From the NCBI GenBank assembly GCA_945874765.1, contig CAMCHQ010000006.1:78915-142914 (forward strand): a stretch of 64,000 nucleotides of DNA, in the 5' to 3' direction. Origin of the DNA: an uncultured Clostridia bacterium. Lineage in GTDB: Bacteria > Bacillota > Clostridia > Oscillospirales > Acutalibacteraceae. A program made the translations under genes and the position numbers. Below, piece by piece: positions 42,716 to 51,383 of this stretch (its first letter is position 1; every line of letters starts with the position of its first letter). Below the pieces are notes generated by a model. It made no database searches. It worked only from the letters and a program-made list of their open reading frames with translations, and had not been told where the DNA came from.

Positions 42716-42988
42716 ATGAACAAGACAGAACTTGTAGCAGCAGTAGCTGCAAAGGCAGAACTTTCAAAGAAGGACGCAGAAGCAGCAGTAAACGCTGTAT
42801 TTGATTCAGTTAAGGATGCTCTCGCTGAGGGTGATAAGGTTTCTCTTATCGGTTTCGGTACTTTCTCAGTAAAGACTCGTGCAGCTCGTACAGGTCTTAA
42901 CCCACGTACTAAGGAAACAATCGAAATTCCTGAATCAAAGGTTCCTGCATTCAAGGCAGGTTCAGCTCTTAAGGATGCTGTAAAGTAA
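42716..42988 (+). CDS. hup: HU family DNA-binding protein
   Basis: Histone-like dimer that bends and compacts DNA. The 90 residues match HU exactly in length: [51 protein letters not shown], and [14 protein letters not shown]. Codon use is strongly biased to preferred codons, and it begins after GGAGGAAAT, consistent with high expression. It starts one base after mazG; a strong terminator follows. Confidence 0.97.
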   Translation: MNKTELVAAVAAKAELSKKDAEAAVNAVFDSVKDALAEGDKVSLIGFGTFSVKTRAARTGLNPRTKETIEIPESKVPAFKAGSALKDAVK

Positions 42989-43005
42989 TTTTGTTGATTT
43001 TAACG

Positions 43006-43035
43006 GGGTGTCTTTTCAGACACCCTATTTCTTTT
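43006..43035 (+). terminator. Terminator of the mazG-HU unit
   Basis: GGGTGTC (43006-43012), loop TTTTCA, GACACCC (43019-43025), then TATTTCTTTTT. Read-through would supply rqcP, whose ribosome site lies just beyond. Confidence 0.9.
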
Positions 43036-43046
43036 TAAGGTGAATT

Positions 43047-43286
43047 ATGAGATTAGATAAATATTTAAAAGTGTCGAGAATAATTAAACGCAGAACTGTT
43101 GCAAACGAGGCTTGCGACGCAGGCAAGGTTGAGGTCAACGGCAAGGTTGCACGTGCCTCATATGACGTCAAAGTCGGCGATACAATCAAAATCACTCTCG
43201 GCGCAAGGGAAAATTCATATAAAGTTCTTGCAATTAACGAGCACGCTCTCAAAGAAGACGCCGCTAAAATGTACGAGTCATTATAA
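43047..43286 (+). CDS. rqcP: S4-domain ribosome quality-control protein RqcP (YabO/Hsp15-like)
   Basis: A 79-residue S4 RNA-binding protein (MRLDKYLKVSRIIKRRTVANEACDAGKVEVNGK, about residues 1-33, then VKVGDTIKI). In Bacillus this protein works with RqcH in adding Ala tails to stalled nascent chains. Its place between HU and yabP is the conserved location. It starts after AAGGTGA. Confidence 0.92.
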   Translation: MRLDKYLKVSRIIKRRTVANEACDAGKVEVNGKVARASYDVKVGDTIKITLGARENSYKVLAINEHALKEDAAKMYESL

Positions 43287-43287
43287 A

Positions 43288-43531
43288 GCCTCCCCCCTTT
43301 TTGGGGGAAGGTGTCGACGAAGTCGACGGATGAGGGGAAAACTGCGGTTGCGCTACTGAAAACTTGCACCGTAGGGGCAACCATCGGTCGCCCGTTTCTC
43401 AAACACGGAATTCCATTCGGGGTCCCCGACAAATTGAAAATTTGGTGGGGAAAAGGAGAAAGGAACGGAGTGTTTATTATGAATTTCTTTCGACGTTGTA
43501 GGGCAGGGGCTTGCTCCTGCCGTTTTTTTGT
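43288..43531. repeat. Cluster of intergenic hairpin repeats
   Basis: This 288-base gene-free gap is filled with short dyads: CCCCC-TTTTT-GGGGG (43292-43307), GTCGACGAAGTCGAC (43312-43326), followed by GGATGAGGG; GGGGCAACCATCGGTCGCCC (43374-43393), preceded by CCGTA as in the repeats at 18315 and 19741; and GGCAGGGGC/GCTCCTGCC (43502-43521) followed by seven T residues, which can terminate transcription. An ORF spanning it has no coding character. The blocks look like several nested non-coding repeat insertions. Confidence 0.7.
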
Positions 43532-43574
43532 TATATTTATATCATCACACGCATAAAATTATTTAGGTGATTTT

Positions 43575-43847
43575 ATGGATAACAACGTTGATATGAACCA
43601 TTTGCTGACGCTTGAAAACAGGGAACATTTAACCTTGACGGGAATAAGCGACGTCGACTCTTTTAATGAAGAGGAAATTATTGCAATATCCCCATGCGGC
43701 GAACTTACGATAAAAGGTGAACTTTTGCATATCGAGGAACTTAATTTGGAAAAAGGGACAGTTACGCTCAGTGGAAAAGTTACTTCTCTTTTGTATAGCG
43801 AAAAGTTTTCCTCCACTTCTCTTTTAAAGAGGCTTTTCGGTGGCTGA
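43575..43847 (+). CDS. yabP: Sporulation protein YabP
   Basis: A 90-residue spore-formation protein of the YabP/YqfC family. NREHLTLTGISDVDSFNEEEIIAISPCGELTIKGELLHIEELNLEKGTVTLSGKV is the standard all-beta YabP core. Starts after TTAGGTGAT. Paired with yabQ by an eight-base overlap. In Bacillus the yabP-yabQ pair is transcribed in the mother cell during sporulation. Confidence 0.93.
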   Translation: MDNNVDMNHLLTLENREHLTLTGISDVDSFNEEEIIAISPCGELTIKGELLHIEELNLEKGTVTLSGKVTSLLYSEKFSSTSLLKRLFGG

Positions 43848-44277
43848 GGCGCTTTTTTATGCGTTTTTTGTCGGTATAGGGCTTGGCTTTTTGTATGATT
43901 TGATGCGGCTTTTTCGCCTGTCTTTCGGCGCTTCGCTCTTTTTTGATTTGCTTTTTTGGCTTGTAACGTCTTTTGTATCTTTTTCATATCTTTTAGTTTT
44001 TAACGACGGTGCAATAAAGGGAGTTTTGCTCGCATTTATATTTGCGGGATTTATTGTCTATATTGCGACTTTATCGAAACTTTCTTTGCCGATTGAAAAG
44101 GCAATGGCGAAAAAGGTTAAAAATCGGTTAAAAAAAGTAAAAAAATCATTAGAAAATTTTAAAAAAGTGTTGCAATTGCCGAGGTCATTATATTATAATA
44201 TTAAGAAAGTGATTAAGAAACCTAACTGTAAAAATTATGAGGGTGACGAATTTGGCAAAGGAAAGCAGGAACGGTAA
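43840..44277 (+). CDS. yabQ: Spore cortex protein YabQ
   Basis: A 145-residue membrane protein needed for spore cortex formation in Bacillus. Three to four membrane segments occur in the first 85 residues (FYAFFVGIGLGFLYDLMRLFRL is the typical YabQ opening), followed by a basic, lysine-rich cytoplasmic tail. The start is GTG within the end of yabP. It overlaps the divIC start region. Confidence 0.9.
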   Translation: MAEALFYAFFVGIGLGFLYDLMRLFRLSFGASLFFDLLFWLVTSFVSFSYLLVFNDGAIKGVLLAFIFAGFIVYIATLSKLSLPIEKAMAKKVKNRLKKVKKSLENFKKVLQLPRSLYYNIKKVIKKPNCKNYEGDEFGKGKQER

Positions 44278-44578
44278 GTCTAAAAAGCTATATATCGGTA
44301 AATACAGCGTCGGCAAGATTCTTGTCGGTCTTTTACTTGTAGGTGTTTTTGCATTTTTCTCTATCAGCGTTGTTAATCAAAATGCGGACATCAGCAGACT
44401 TGAAAAGCAAAAGGCTGAAATAAGCGCCAAATACGATGAACAGCAGGAGGAAAATAAAGAACTTCAGGCTGTGCTTGATAATGAGGATAAAGACGATTAT
44501 ATCGAGAAAAAAGCGAGGGAAAAGGGTTACGTTAAAAGTGACGAAATCGTTTTCTACGATATATCATCAGGTAAGTAA
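44252..44578 (+). CDS. divIC: Septum formation initiator DivIC/FtsB-like
   Basis: A small bitopic cell-division protein. It has a basic N-terminus, one membrane segment (KILVGLLLVGVFAFFSISVV), a coiled coil (DISRLEKQKAEISAKYDEQQEENKELQ) and the extracytoplasmic DYIEKKAREKGYVKSDEIVFYD motif of DivIC/FtsB. TTG 44252 is chosen as start because GAGGGTGA (44239-44246) lies just upstream; an ATG at 44237 in the same frame has no ribosome site and would add five residues. Usual partner of yabQ. Confidence 0.9.
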   Translation: MAKESRNGKSKKLYIGKYSVGKILVGLLLVGVFAFFSISVVNQNADISRLEKQKAEISAKYDEQQEENKELQAVLDNEDKDDYIEKKAREKGYVKSDEIVFYDISSGK

Positions 44579-44588
44579 AATTCATTTT

Positions 44589-44618
44589 AAGGGTGTATTT
44601 TTTACACCCTTATTTTTG
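44589..44618 (+). terminator. Terminator after divIC
   Basis: AAGGGTGTA (44589-44597), 5-base loop, TACACCCTT (44603-44611), followed by ATTTTTG. Confidence 0.9.
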
Positions 44619-44639
44619 TTATAGAGTAAGGAAAAAATT

Positions 44640-45755
44640 ATGCATTTATTAATGACAGCGCCTTGTCTCTTGGGCTTAGAGGGCTTGGTTGCAGACGAAC
44701 TTAAATTTATGGAGGCTGAAAATGTGTCAGCCGAAAACGGACGTGTCTTTTTCGAGGGTGACGAGGCTATGCTTGCAAGGGCTAATATCAACAGCCGTTT
44801 TGCAGAGAGAATACTCATTGTTCTTGACAGGTTTAAGGCGGAAACTTTTGAAGAACTTTTTCAATCGGTAAAATCGCTTCCTTGGTCGGAATTTATCGGC
44901 TCAAGCGATACTTTTCCGGTCAAAGGTTACAGTATCAATTCAACTCTTCATTCCGTTCCCGATTGCCAAAAGATAATTAAAAAGGCGGTCGTTGAGTCGC
45001 TTAAAGAGGATTACGGTATTTCGTGGTTTGAGGAAACAGGCCCCACTCACCAAATTCAGTTTTCCATTATGAAAAATGAAGTGACAATTATGCTTGATAC
45101 AACAGGCAGGGGACTTCATAAAAGGGGATACCGTCCCGAGGCTAATGATGCGCCGATTAGGGAAACTCTTGCCGCTGCGCTTTGCTCTCTTTCAAGGCTT
45201 AGGCATTATCATACAATGTATGACCCTTGCTGCGGAAGCGGAACTATATTGATTGAGGGAGCTATGATGGCTCACAATATCGCACCGGGAATTAACCGTA
45301 ATTTTGAGTGCGACCGCTGGGGCTTTATTCCCGAAAAGGCTTGGATGCAGGAGAGAGAACGTTGCCACGATATTATCAAAACCGATACGGATTTTGTCGC
45401 TTTCGGCTCGGATATCGATTTTCACGCTCTTGAACTTACTATGGCTAATGCAAAGAGAATTAAAGTCGATAAATTTTTAAGACTTGAAACAGCCGATATT
45501 AAGGATTTTAACCCGACTACGGAAAAAGGTACGCTTATTACCAATCCGCCTTACGGGGAAAGAATGCTTGATATCAAAACGGCTAAGAAAATTTATCACA
45601 TTATGGGCGAAAAATTTGTTTCAAAGCACGGCTGGAGCTACGGCATCATTTCTCCCGATGAGGAATTTGAACGTGAGTTCGGCAGAAAAGCGGACAAGCG
45701 CCGCAAGCTATACAACGGAATGATAAAGTGCCAATATTATATGTATTTTAAATAA
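44640..45755 (+). CDS. THUMP-domain class I RNA methyltransferase (RlmL/YpsC-like)
   Basis: A 371-residue putative 23S rRNA guanine-N2 methyltransferase. An N-terminal ferredoxin-like/THUMP region (about 1-155) precedes RGYRPEANDAPIRETLAAALC, the SAM-binding DPCCGSGTILIEGAMMA (about 198-214), GSDID and the catalytic NPPYGERM (about 302-309). The start ATG 44640 follows AAGGAAA. The exact rRNA site modified cannot be deduced; YpsC of Bacillus is the closest type. Confidence 0.9.
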   Translation: MHLLMTAPCLLGLEGLVADELKFMEAENVSAENGRVFFEGDEAMLARANINSRFAERILIVLDRFKAETFEELFQSVKSLPWSEFIGSSDTFPVKGYSINSTLHSVPDCQKIIKKAVVESLKEDYGISWFEETGPTHQIQFSIMKNEVTIMLDTTGRGLHKRGYRPEANDAPIRETLAAALCSLSRLRHYHTMYDPCCGSGTILIEGAMMAHNIAPGINRNFECDRWGFIPEKAWMQERERCHDIIKTDTDFVAFGSDIDFHALELTMANAKRIKVDKFLRLETADIKDFNPTTEKGTLITNPPYGERMLDIKTAKKIYHIMGEKFVSKHGWSYGIISPDEEFEREFGRKADKRRKLYNGMIKCQYYMYFK

Positions 45756-45794
45756 GATTGTGAATAAGCAGCCATAACCGCACCCGATATTTGT

Positions 45795-45975
45795 AATTAT
45801 CTGATATTGATTTTCAATATTGCAATTATTAAGCTGTTGATAACCGTATCAACATCACTTGAACATTTTGTCTTAATATCCTAAGGGATATGGCGTCAAA
45901 ACGTTGGGCGCTTTGAATTTTTAGAAAGGGGCAGTACCCACGTACAGCTCCCTTTACTAAAAATTCAATTTTGAC
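45795..45975 (+). ncRNA. Multi-hairpin intergenic region, possible structured RNA
   Basis: The 289-base gap before the phosphoglucomutase gene is non-coding but rich in perfect dyads: ATATTGA/TCAATAT (45804-45820), GTTGATAACCGTATCAAC (45836-45853), ATATCCTAAGGGATAT (45876-45891), and a long composite stem in which GTCAAAA (45895-45901) pairs with TTTTGAC (45969-45975) and encloses TTGAATTTTTAG (45913-45924) with its exact complement (45957-45968), then AAAGGG/CCCTTT and GTAC/GTAC around a CCAC loop. No known riboswitch or 6S/tmRNA signature was recognised. A MITE-like insertion is an alternative. Strand is assumed. Confidence 0.4.
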
Positions 45976-46044
45976 TACTTCTTCGCAATCTTTAAATAAA
46001 AAATATAAATAAAAAATACAATGAATTTTCTATGAGGTGTATTT

Positions 46045-47673
46045 ATGACTTATAAAGAAAAATACGAGCAGTGGCTAACATTTGCTGATGAAGATACAAA
46101 GGTTGAACTTGAAAGTATTACCGATGAAAAGGAAATTGAAGATAGATTTTATAAGGATTTAGCTTTTGGTACGGGCGGTCTCAGAGGTATTATGGGCGCT
46201 GGCTCAAACAGAATGAACCGCTATACCGTAGGCAAGGCTACACTCGGTTTTGCACGTTATCTCAAAAGCAAAAATGACGGCGAGATCAGCGTTGCAATTG
46301 CTTATGACACACGTAATAATTCAAAATATTTTGCAAAAACTGCGGCAGGTGTGTTTGCCTCTCAGGGTATTAAGGTCAATATTTATGAAACGGTTGTGCC
46401 TGTTCCCGTTTTGTCATTTACAACTCATTATCTGGGTTGTACCGCAGGCGTTATGATTACTGCTTCACATAATCCTAAGGAATATAACGGCTATAAAGTT
46501 TATGACAGTAAGGGCTGTCAGTTTTGCACCGAGGACGCTGAAAATGCAATCGGCTTTATAAACGATATTACCGATTATTCGTCAATTCCTTTCCTTGATG
46601 ACAGCAAGCTTATTAACTATATCGGCGAAAATGAACTTAATGCATTTCTTAAAGAGGTTAAAAAACAGTCGCTTTATGAGGAAAAGAGCGATTTGAAAAT
46701 TGTTTATACCCCTCTTCACGGCACGGGCAATATTCCGGTAAGAAGAATGCTTGAGGGAATGGACGTTACAGTTGTAAAGGAACAGGAACTTCCCGACGGT
46801 AATTTTTCAACCGTCCGTTCTCCCAATCCCGAGGAAAAGGACGCACTTAATATCGCTATTGAAAAGGCTAAGGAAATCGGCGCAGACCTTGTTTTGGGCA
46901 CTGACCCCGATTGCGACAGAGTAGGTATTGCCGTTAAAGACGGAGACGATTATAAACTCTTTACAGGCAACCAAACAGGTGCGCTTCTTGTTAATTTCGT
47001 CCTTACTATGAAAAAGGACACTTTAAACGAAAAGTCAACTCTTGTTAAAACTATCGTTACTTCCGAGCTTGGCGCTAATATCGGCAGAAAGTTCGGACTT
47101 CGGATTGAAGAAACACTTACCGGTTTTAAATATATCGGCGATAAGATTAATAAGTATGAGGAAACGGGCGAACAGGAATTTGTTATCGGATATGAGGAAT
47201 CTTACGGCTACCTTGTAGGTACTCACGCAAGGGATAAGGACGCCGTTGTATCATCAATGCTTATTTGCCAAATGGCTGCTTGGTATAAAAATCAGGGCAA
47301 AACTCTTGTTGACGGACTTAATGAGATTTATGATGAATACGGCTATTATCTCGACTTCCTTGATTCATTCGTATTAAAGGGCAAGGACGGCGCAGAGAAA
47401 ATTCAAAGCCTTATGACCGAATTCAGAGATAAGGGCACTTCTCTTTTTGACGGAATTAAAGAGGTTGTTGATTTTTCAAAGGGTATTCGTGATTTGCCTA
47501 AGGAAAACGTGCTCAAATATATTTGGACAGACGGCTCTTGGCTTGCAGTTCGTCCGTCGGGTACAGAACCTAAGATTAAGGTTTATTATTCAATAGTTGA
47601 CCCGTCTAAGGAAAATGCGGCAAAACGACTTGATGTTATCAGAAAAGAAATTAAAAATATTATCAATGCGTAA
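46045..47673 (+). CDS. pgcA: Phosphoglucomutase/phosphomannomutase (PgcA-like)
   Basis: Interconverts hexose 1- and 6-phosphates. The 542 residues contain GTGGLRGIMGAGSNRMN, the phosphoserine loop TASHNPKEYNGYKVY (about residues 138-152), the metal loop GTDPDCDRVG, the sugar-binding EESYGYLVGTHARDKDA and the phosphate-binding RPSGTEPKIKVYY. It is slightly shorter than the roughly 580 residues of Bacillus PgcA. Starts after ATGAGGTG. With GalT it would link galactose and mannose use to glycolysis. Confidence 0.93.
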   Translation: MTYKEKYEQWLTFADEDTKVELESITDEKEIEDRFYKDLAFGTGGLRGIMGAGSNRMNRYTVGKATLGFARYLKSKNDGEISVAIAYDTRNNSKYFAKTAAGVFASQGIKVNIYETVVPVPVLSFTTHYLGCTAGVMITASHNPKEYNGYKVYDSKGCQFCTEDAENAIGFINDITDYSSIPFLDDSKLINYIGENELNAFLKEVKKQSLYEEKSDLKIVYTPLHGTGNIPVRRMLEGMDVTVVKEQELPDGNFSTVRSPNPEEKDALNIAIEKAKEIGADLVLGTDPDCDRVGIAVKDGDDYKLFTGNQTGALLVNFVLTMKKDTLNEKSTLVKTIVTSELGANIGRKFGLRIEETLTGFKYIGDKINKYEETGEQEFVIGYEESYGYLVGTHARDKDAVVSSMLICQMAAWYKNQGKTLVDGLNEIYDEYGYYLDFLDSFVLKGKDGAEKIQSLMTEFRDKGTSLFDGIKEVVDFSKGIRDLPKENVLKYIWTDGSWLAVRPSGTEPKIKVYYSIVDPSKENAAKRLDVIRKEIKNIINA

Positions 47674-47687
47674 TCTCGGAGTTTAAT

Positions 47688-47930
47688 ATGGAAAAAGTTA
47701 AAAATTATGTTGAAACTGTTTTGCAGCCTAAGCTTCAGGGTGACGGCGGCTGGGTTGAATTTGTCAGCCTTGACGGTGAAAAACTTACCCTCATTTTCAG
47801 AGGCGAATGTTCAAAATGTCTTATCTTAAACCGTTGCACCGCTTGGATTGAGGAGCAGATTAAAAAAGATTTGAAAAAGAATGTTAAGGTTAATGCAATT
47901 CGCAAAAAGCCTTATTTTCAGGACGTTTAA
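47688..47930 (+). CDS. NifU C-terminal-domain iron-sulfur scaffold protein
   Basis: An 80-residue NifU-like protein. KLQGDGGWVEFVSLDGEKLTLIFRGECSKC contains the DGG turn and the CxxC (C46, C49) that binds an Fe-S cluster for transfer; a further Cys (NRCT) follows. It starts 14 bases after pgcA. It has the size of the stand-alone Nfu type. No suf or isc genes are nearby. Confidence 0.87.
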   Translation: MEKVKNYVETVLQPKLQGDGGWVEFVSLDGEKLTLIFRGECSKCLILNRCTAWIEEQIKKDLKKNVKVNAIRKKPYFQDV

Positions 47931-47942
47931 GGAGGAGAAAAT

Positions 47943-50876
47943 ATGGCACATATTAAAGTAGTCAGACGTTCTATGCGTCCCGAGGAATGGACAGATTTGC
48001 GTTTCGGCTGGCTTAAAAGATATATTTATTCTTCAAAGTGGGAAATAAATAATCTTATGATTAGAGACGCCCGTCAAATTTCGGAAATGGAGTTTGAATA
48101 CTACAGCGACGATTACAGACCTCTTAAAAAAGGCGATATGTATTTCACTCCCGACGGCACTGCTTTTATTAAGGCTGATGTTGATATTCCTAAAGAACTT
48201 CAGGGCAGGGAACTTTGGTTTTCTCTTAAAACTGCGGCTGAAATTTGCGTTAAGGTAAACGGCAAATACGTCGGCGGCGTCGACCCTAACAGAGAGAGAA
48301 TGCTTCTTTCTCCTTACGTTGACGATACAAAAACTCTTCATTTTGAAATGATGGGCTACAACCGTTCAAAGCCCGATGATGAACGTAATCCCGAATCACT
48401 TTCCGTTCGTGGCTGCCGTCAGATTTTTGAGGGCGCATATATTTGTACCGTTAATCATAAGGTGCAGGACCTCGTATGGGATTTTGAACTTCTTTTGGAT
48501 ATTGCAAAAAGCGATTTGTTCAACGAGGATTACCGTGCATTTTTAAATAAAGAACTTAATAACGCAATGAATTTTATCGATTTCGACAGTGAAGAACTTG
48601 ACGGAATTGATGAATGCCAAAAATATCTTGATGACGTTGTTTTTGCAAACGATAATTATAAGGGTAACGGCGATGTCGCTTTGATTGCACATTCCCACCT
48701 TGATATTGCTTATTATTGGCGCAGAATACACGCAGTGCAGAAAAATCTTCGTACCGTTTTAATTCAGCTCAGGCTTATGGATAAATATCCCGATTTCAAA
48801 TATACCCATACTCAGCCTTATGTTTATGAAACGCTTGAAAAGTATTATCCCGACGTTTTTGAGGAACTTAAAGAAAAGGTTAGAAACGGTCAGTTCGAGC
48901 CTGTGGGAGCAATGTATGTTGAACCTGACTGTAATATTCCTACGGCGGAAAGTCTTGTCCGTCAGTGCCTTTACGGTCAGCAGACATATAAGAGAATGTT
49001 CGGCAAAACGGTTAATAACGCTTGGCTTCCCGACGTTTTCGGCAACAGCTGGATTTTACCGCAGATTCTTAAAAAGAGCGGCGTTGATTATTTCGTTTCA
49101 AACAAAATGTCAACTTGGAACGATACCAACCGCTTCCCGCATAATAACTTTATTTGGAAAGGTATTGACGGCACGTCTGTTTTGGCTTGCGTTCCGCCTA
49201 CTCACTTTATCACGTGGAATATGCCTTCTCAAATTCAGGAAAATTGGGAGGCTTATATAGATAAGGACAGCGGCGGTCAAACTATGAATATGTTTGGCTA
49301 CGGCGACGGCGGTTCCGGCTGTACCGAGGAAATGATTGAACTTATGCACAGGTTTGACAAGCTTTCGATTATGCCGAAGTGCGAGCATATGGGCGGCCGT
49401 GAATTTCTTGAGAAAAATCTTAAAAATAACGATAATTTGCAGACTTGGGACGGCGAACTTTACCTTGAAATGCACAGGGGAACGTTTACTACCAAATCTA
49501 ATATGAAACGTGCCAACAGACGTCTTGAATATAAACTTCGTGACGCTGAAATTCTCTCGGTTTTACGTGGCGAGGATAATAAAGAAGTTATAACAGACGC
49601 TTATAAAAAACTTCTTATCAATCAGTTCCACGATATTCTCCCGGGTTCTCATATCCACCCTGTTTATGAGGACGCTATGAAAGATTATGCCGAGATTGAA
49701 AAGACTGTTGATTCAATTATCGGCACAGGTACAAAGTATTTCAATACTCTTAATTTCAAACGTGACGCATTGACTTTTGTTCCTAACAAAAAGGGTACGT
49801 CTTCCCGTTACGGCGTTAAGGGTAATTGGATTATTCCTAATATCAGCGCACTTTCTTCATCTTCTCTTCGTGCGACTAAATTTAATGACGAGTGGATTAA
49901 GTGCGACGGCAATAATATTGAAACTCCGTTTTATAAAGCCGTACTTAATGATGACGGTTCAATCGCTTCTCTTGTCGATAAAAAGCAGGATAGACAGTGG
50001 GTTGACGGCGATTTCAATAAACTTAAAATATATACCGACTGTCCGGGTAACTACGACGCTTGGGATATTCTTCCTAACTATAAGGATAAGCAAATTGAAA
50101 TTAAAGTCGGCGAGAAACTTTCACTTTGTGAACTTGACGGCGAATGTGCAACGTTTAAGACTGTTCTTTCAACCGATAAATCAACGTGGACTATGCTTAT
50201 AAGATTCTTTAGAAGAAGCCGTGGCATAGAGGTTGAAAATATAGTTGATTGGAATGAAAAACATAAACTTGCAAAGGTTGAATTTGACTGTAATGTTCTT
50301 ACCCGCAAGGCGCTTTGCGATACTTCGGCAGGATTTATTGAACGTGACACTCATAAAAATACCACGTGGCAGCAGGCAAGGTTTGAAACGTGCCATCATA
50401 AGTGGGCTGACCTTTCTGAAACCGACGGCGGTGTTGCGCTTATCAATGACGGCAAGTACGGTATCGGCTTTGATGAAAATACTATGTCGCTTTCTTTACT
50501 TCGTGCAACCATTCGTCCCGACGTAACTTCGGATATGGGACATCATAATTTCTGCTATATGATTTATCCTCACGAAAACGGCGCTGTTGAGGCAGGCGTT
50601 AATAAACTTGCTTTTCAGTTTAACGAGCCGCTTGTAAAAGCCGACGTATCGTATGACGGCGACACTTTTGAGCCTCTTTATATTCAGGCTATGAAGGACA
50701 GCGAAGACGGTAAAATGACAGTTATTCGTTTGAGTGAGCAGGACGGCAAGCGTGGCAAAATCAAACTTTCTAAGCCTGTCAAACTTCTCGATATGCTTGA
50801 AAACGTTATCGGTGAGGCTGAGGATACTCTCGAATATAAACCGTTTGAAATTATTACAATAGGTGTTCAAAAATGA
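47943..50876 (+). CDS. Glycoside hydrolase family 38 alpha-mannosidase
   Basis: A 977-residue zinc-dependent alpha-mannosidase. The catalytic domain begins near residue 250 with HSHLDIAYYW (zinc His and Asp), followed by VEPDCNIPTAESLVRQ, the nucleophile segment AWLPDVFGNSWILPQIL (about 360-376), and NQFHDILPGSHI (about 560), then the alpha-mannosidase middle domain and C-terminal beta domains. Residues 1-245 form the usual N-terminal beta region. No signal peptide, so it acts in the cytoplasm on imported mannosides or N-glycan fragments. Starts after AAGGAGGAG; overlaps the next gene by four bases. Confidence 0.93.
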   Translation: MAHIKVVRRSMRPEEWTDLRFGWLKRYIYSSKWEINNLMIRDARQISEMEFEYYSDDYRPLKKGDMYFTPDGTAFIKADVDIPKELQGRELWFSLKTAAEICVKVNGKYVGGVDPNRERMLLSPYVDDTKTLHFEMMGYNRSKPDDERNPESLSVRGCRQIFEGAYICTVNHKVQDLVWDFELLLDIAKSDLFNEDYRAFLNKELNNAMNFIDFDSEELDGIDECQKYLDDVVFANDNYKGNGDVALIAHSHLDIAYYWRRIHAVQKNLRTVLIQLRLMDKYPDFKYTHTQPYVYETLEKYYPDVFEELKEKVRNGQFEPVGAMYVEPDCNIPTAESLVRQCLYGQQTYKRMFGKTVNNAWLPDVFGNSWILPQILKKSGVDYFVSNKMSTWNDTNRFPHNNFIWKGIDGTSVLACVPPTHFITWNMPSQIQENWEAYIDKDSGGQTMNMFGYGDGGSGCTEEMIELMHRFDKLSIMPKCEHMGGREFLEKNLKNNDNLQTWDGELYLEMHRGTFTTKSNMKRANRRLEYKLRDAEILSVLRGEDNKEVITDAYKKLLINQFHDILPGSHIHPVYEDAMKDYAEIEKTVDSIIGTGTKYFNTLNFKRDALTFVPNKKGTSSRYGVKGNWIIPNISALSSSSLRATKFNDEWIKCDGNNIETPFYKAVLNDDGSIASLVDKKQDRQWVDGDFNKLKIYTDCPGNYDAWDILPNYKDKQIEIKVGEKLSLCELDGECATFKTVLSTDKSTWTMLIRFFRRSRGIEVENIVDWNEKHKLAKVEFDCNVLTRKALCDTSAGFIERDTHKNTTWQQARFETCHHKWADLSETDGGVALINDGKYGIGFDENTMSLSLLRATIRPDVTSDMGHHNFCYMIYPHENGAVEAGVNKLAFQFNEPLVKADVSYDGDTFEPLYIQAMKDSEDGKMTVIRLSEQDGKRGKIKLSKPVKLLDMLENVIGEAEDTLEYKPFEIITIGVQK

Positions 50877-51262
50877 CGGCTAATCAAATAATTATAATCA
50901 TAGCAGTTATTCTTGTACTTGGGATAATTGTTTTTCCGCTTATCAATCGCAGGCAATTCAGAAATTTAGAGCCGGACCAGCAAATTAGGCTTATTATGAA
51001 AGAGGCTAAGGGACTTGTGTATTTCAAGAATGTGTCTAAGGGCAGTACGGGAGTTCTCTTATATGTGAAAAATAAGAGGAAAATTCTTGCGCTTCCTTGG
51101 GTGCTTGACGGCGGAAATATGCTTTGTACCAAGAAAGAACCGTTTTCAAATTGGGATTATCCCGAGGATAAGCAGAAAATTAATCAAGACGAACTTGCAC
51201 AGTTAAAAGAAGAACTTGAAAAATATAATAAAAAGAGCGCTGTTAAAATAGTGTTTAAGTAA
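50873..51262 (+). CDS. Single-pass membrane protein of unknown function
   Basis: A 129-residue protein with one N-terminal membrane helix (about residues 5-23) and a soluble domain containing GLVYFKNVSKGSTGVLLYVKNKRKILALPWVLDG. It begins inside the end of the alpha-mannosidase gene (ATGA overlap), so it is translationally coupled to it. It carries no recognised motif. Confidence 0.75.
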   Translation: MTANQIIIIIAVILVLGIIVFPLINRRQFRNLEPDQQIRLIMKEAKGLVYFKNVSKGSTGVLLYVKNKRKILALPWVLDGGNMLCTKKEPFSNWDYPEDKQKINQDELAQLKEELEKYNKKSAVKIVFK

Positions 51263-51267
51263 ATTTC

Positions 51268-51309
51268 AGAAGAAAGCTGTTCCGATTTTGAACAACTTTC
51301 TTCTTTTTT
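51268..51309 (+). terminator. Terminator after the mannosidase unit
   Basis: AGAAGAAAG (51268-51276) pairs with CTTTCTTCT (51296-51304), with an inner TGTTC/GAACA pair, followed by TTTTTT. Confidence 0.85.
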
Positions 51310-51314
51310 ATGTA

Positions 51315-51344
51315 TTGATAAGTAACGGTGTGTTTTGGTATAAT
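51315..51344 (+). promoter_or_regulatory. Promoter of the phosphodiesterase-transporter unit
   Basis: TTGATA (51315-51320), 18-base spacer, TATAAT (51339-51344). Transcription would begin near 51351, immediately before AGGGGGA, which rules out translation starts upstream of it. Confidence 0.65.
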
Positions 51345-51383
51345 ATCTTTTCAGGGGGAATATTTATTAATTATAATCTTAAA

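Noticed and set aside
43311..43556. 81-codon open frame in the rqcP-yabP gap
   Set aside because: It lies across hairpin repeats, has no ribosome site and shows no coding composition.
45756..46044. 6S RNA, tmRNA, c-di-GMP riboswitch or T-box in the pre-pgcA gap
   Set aside because: The characteristic conserved segments of these RNAs could not be found; only unnamed hairpins are supported.
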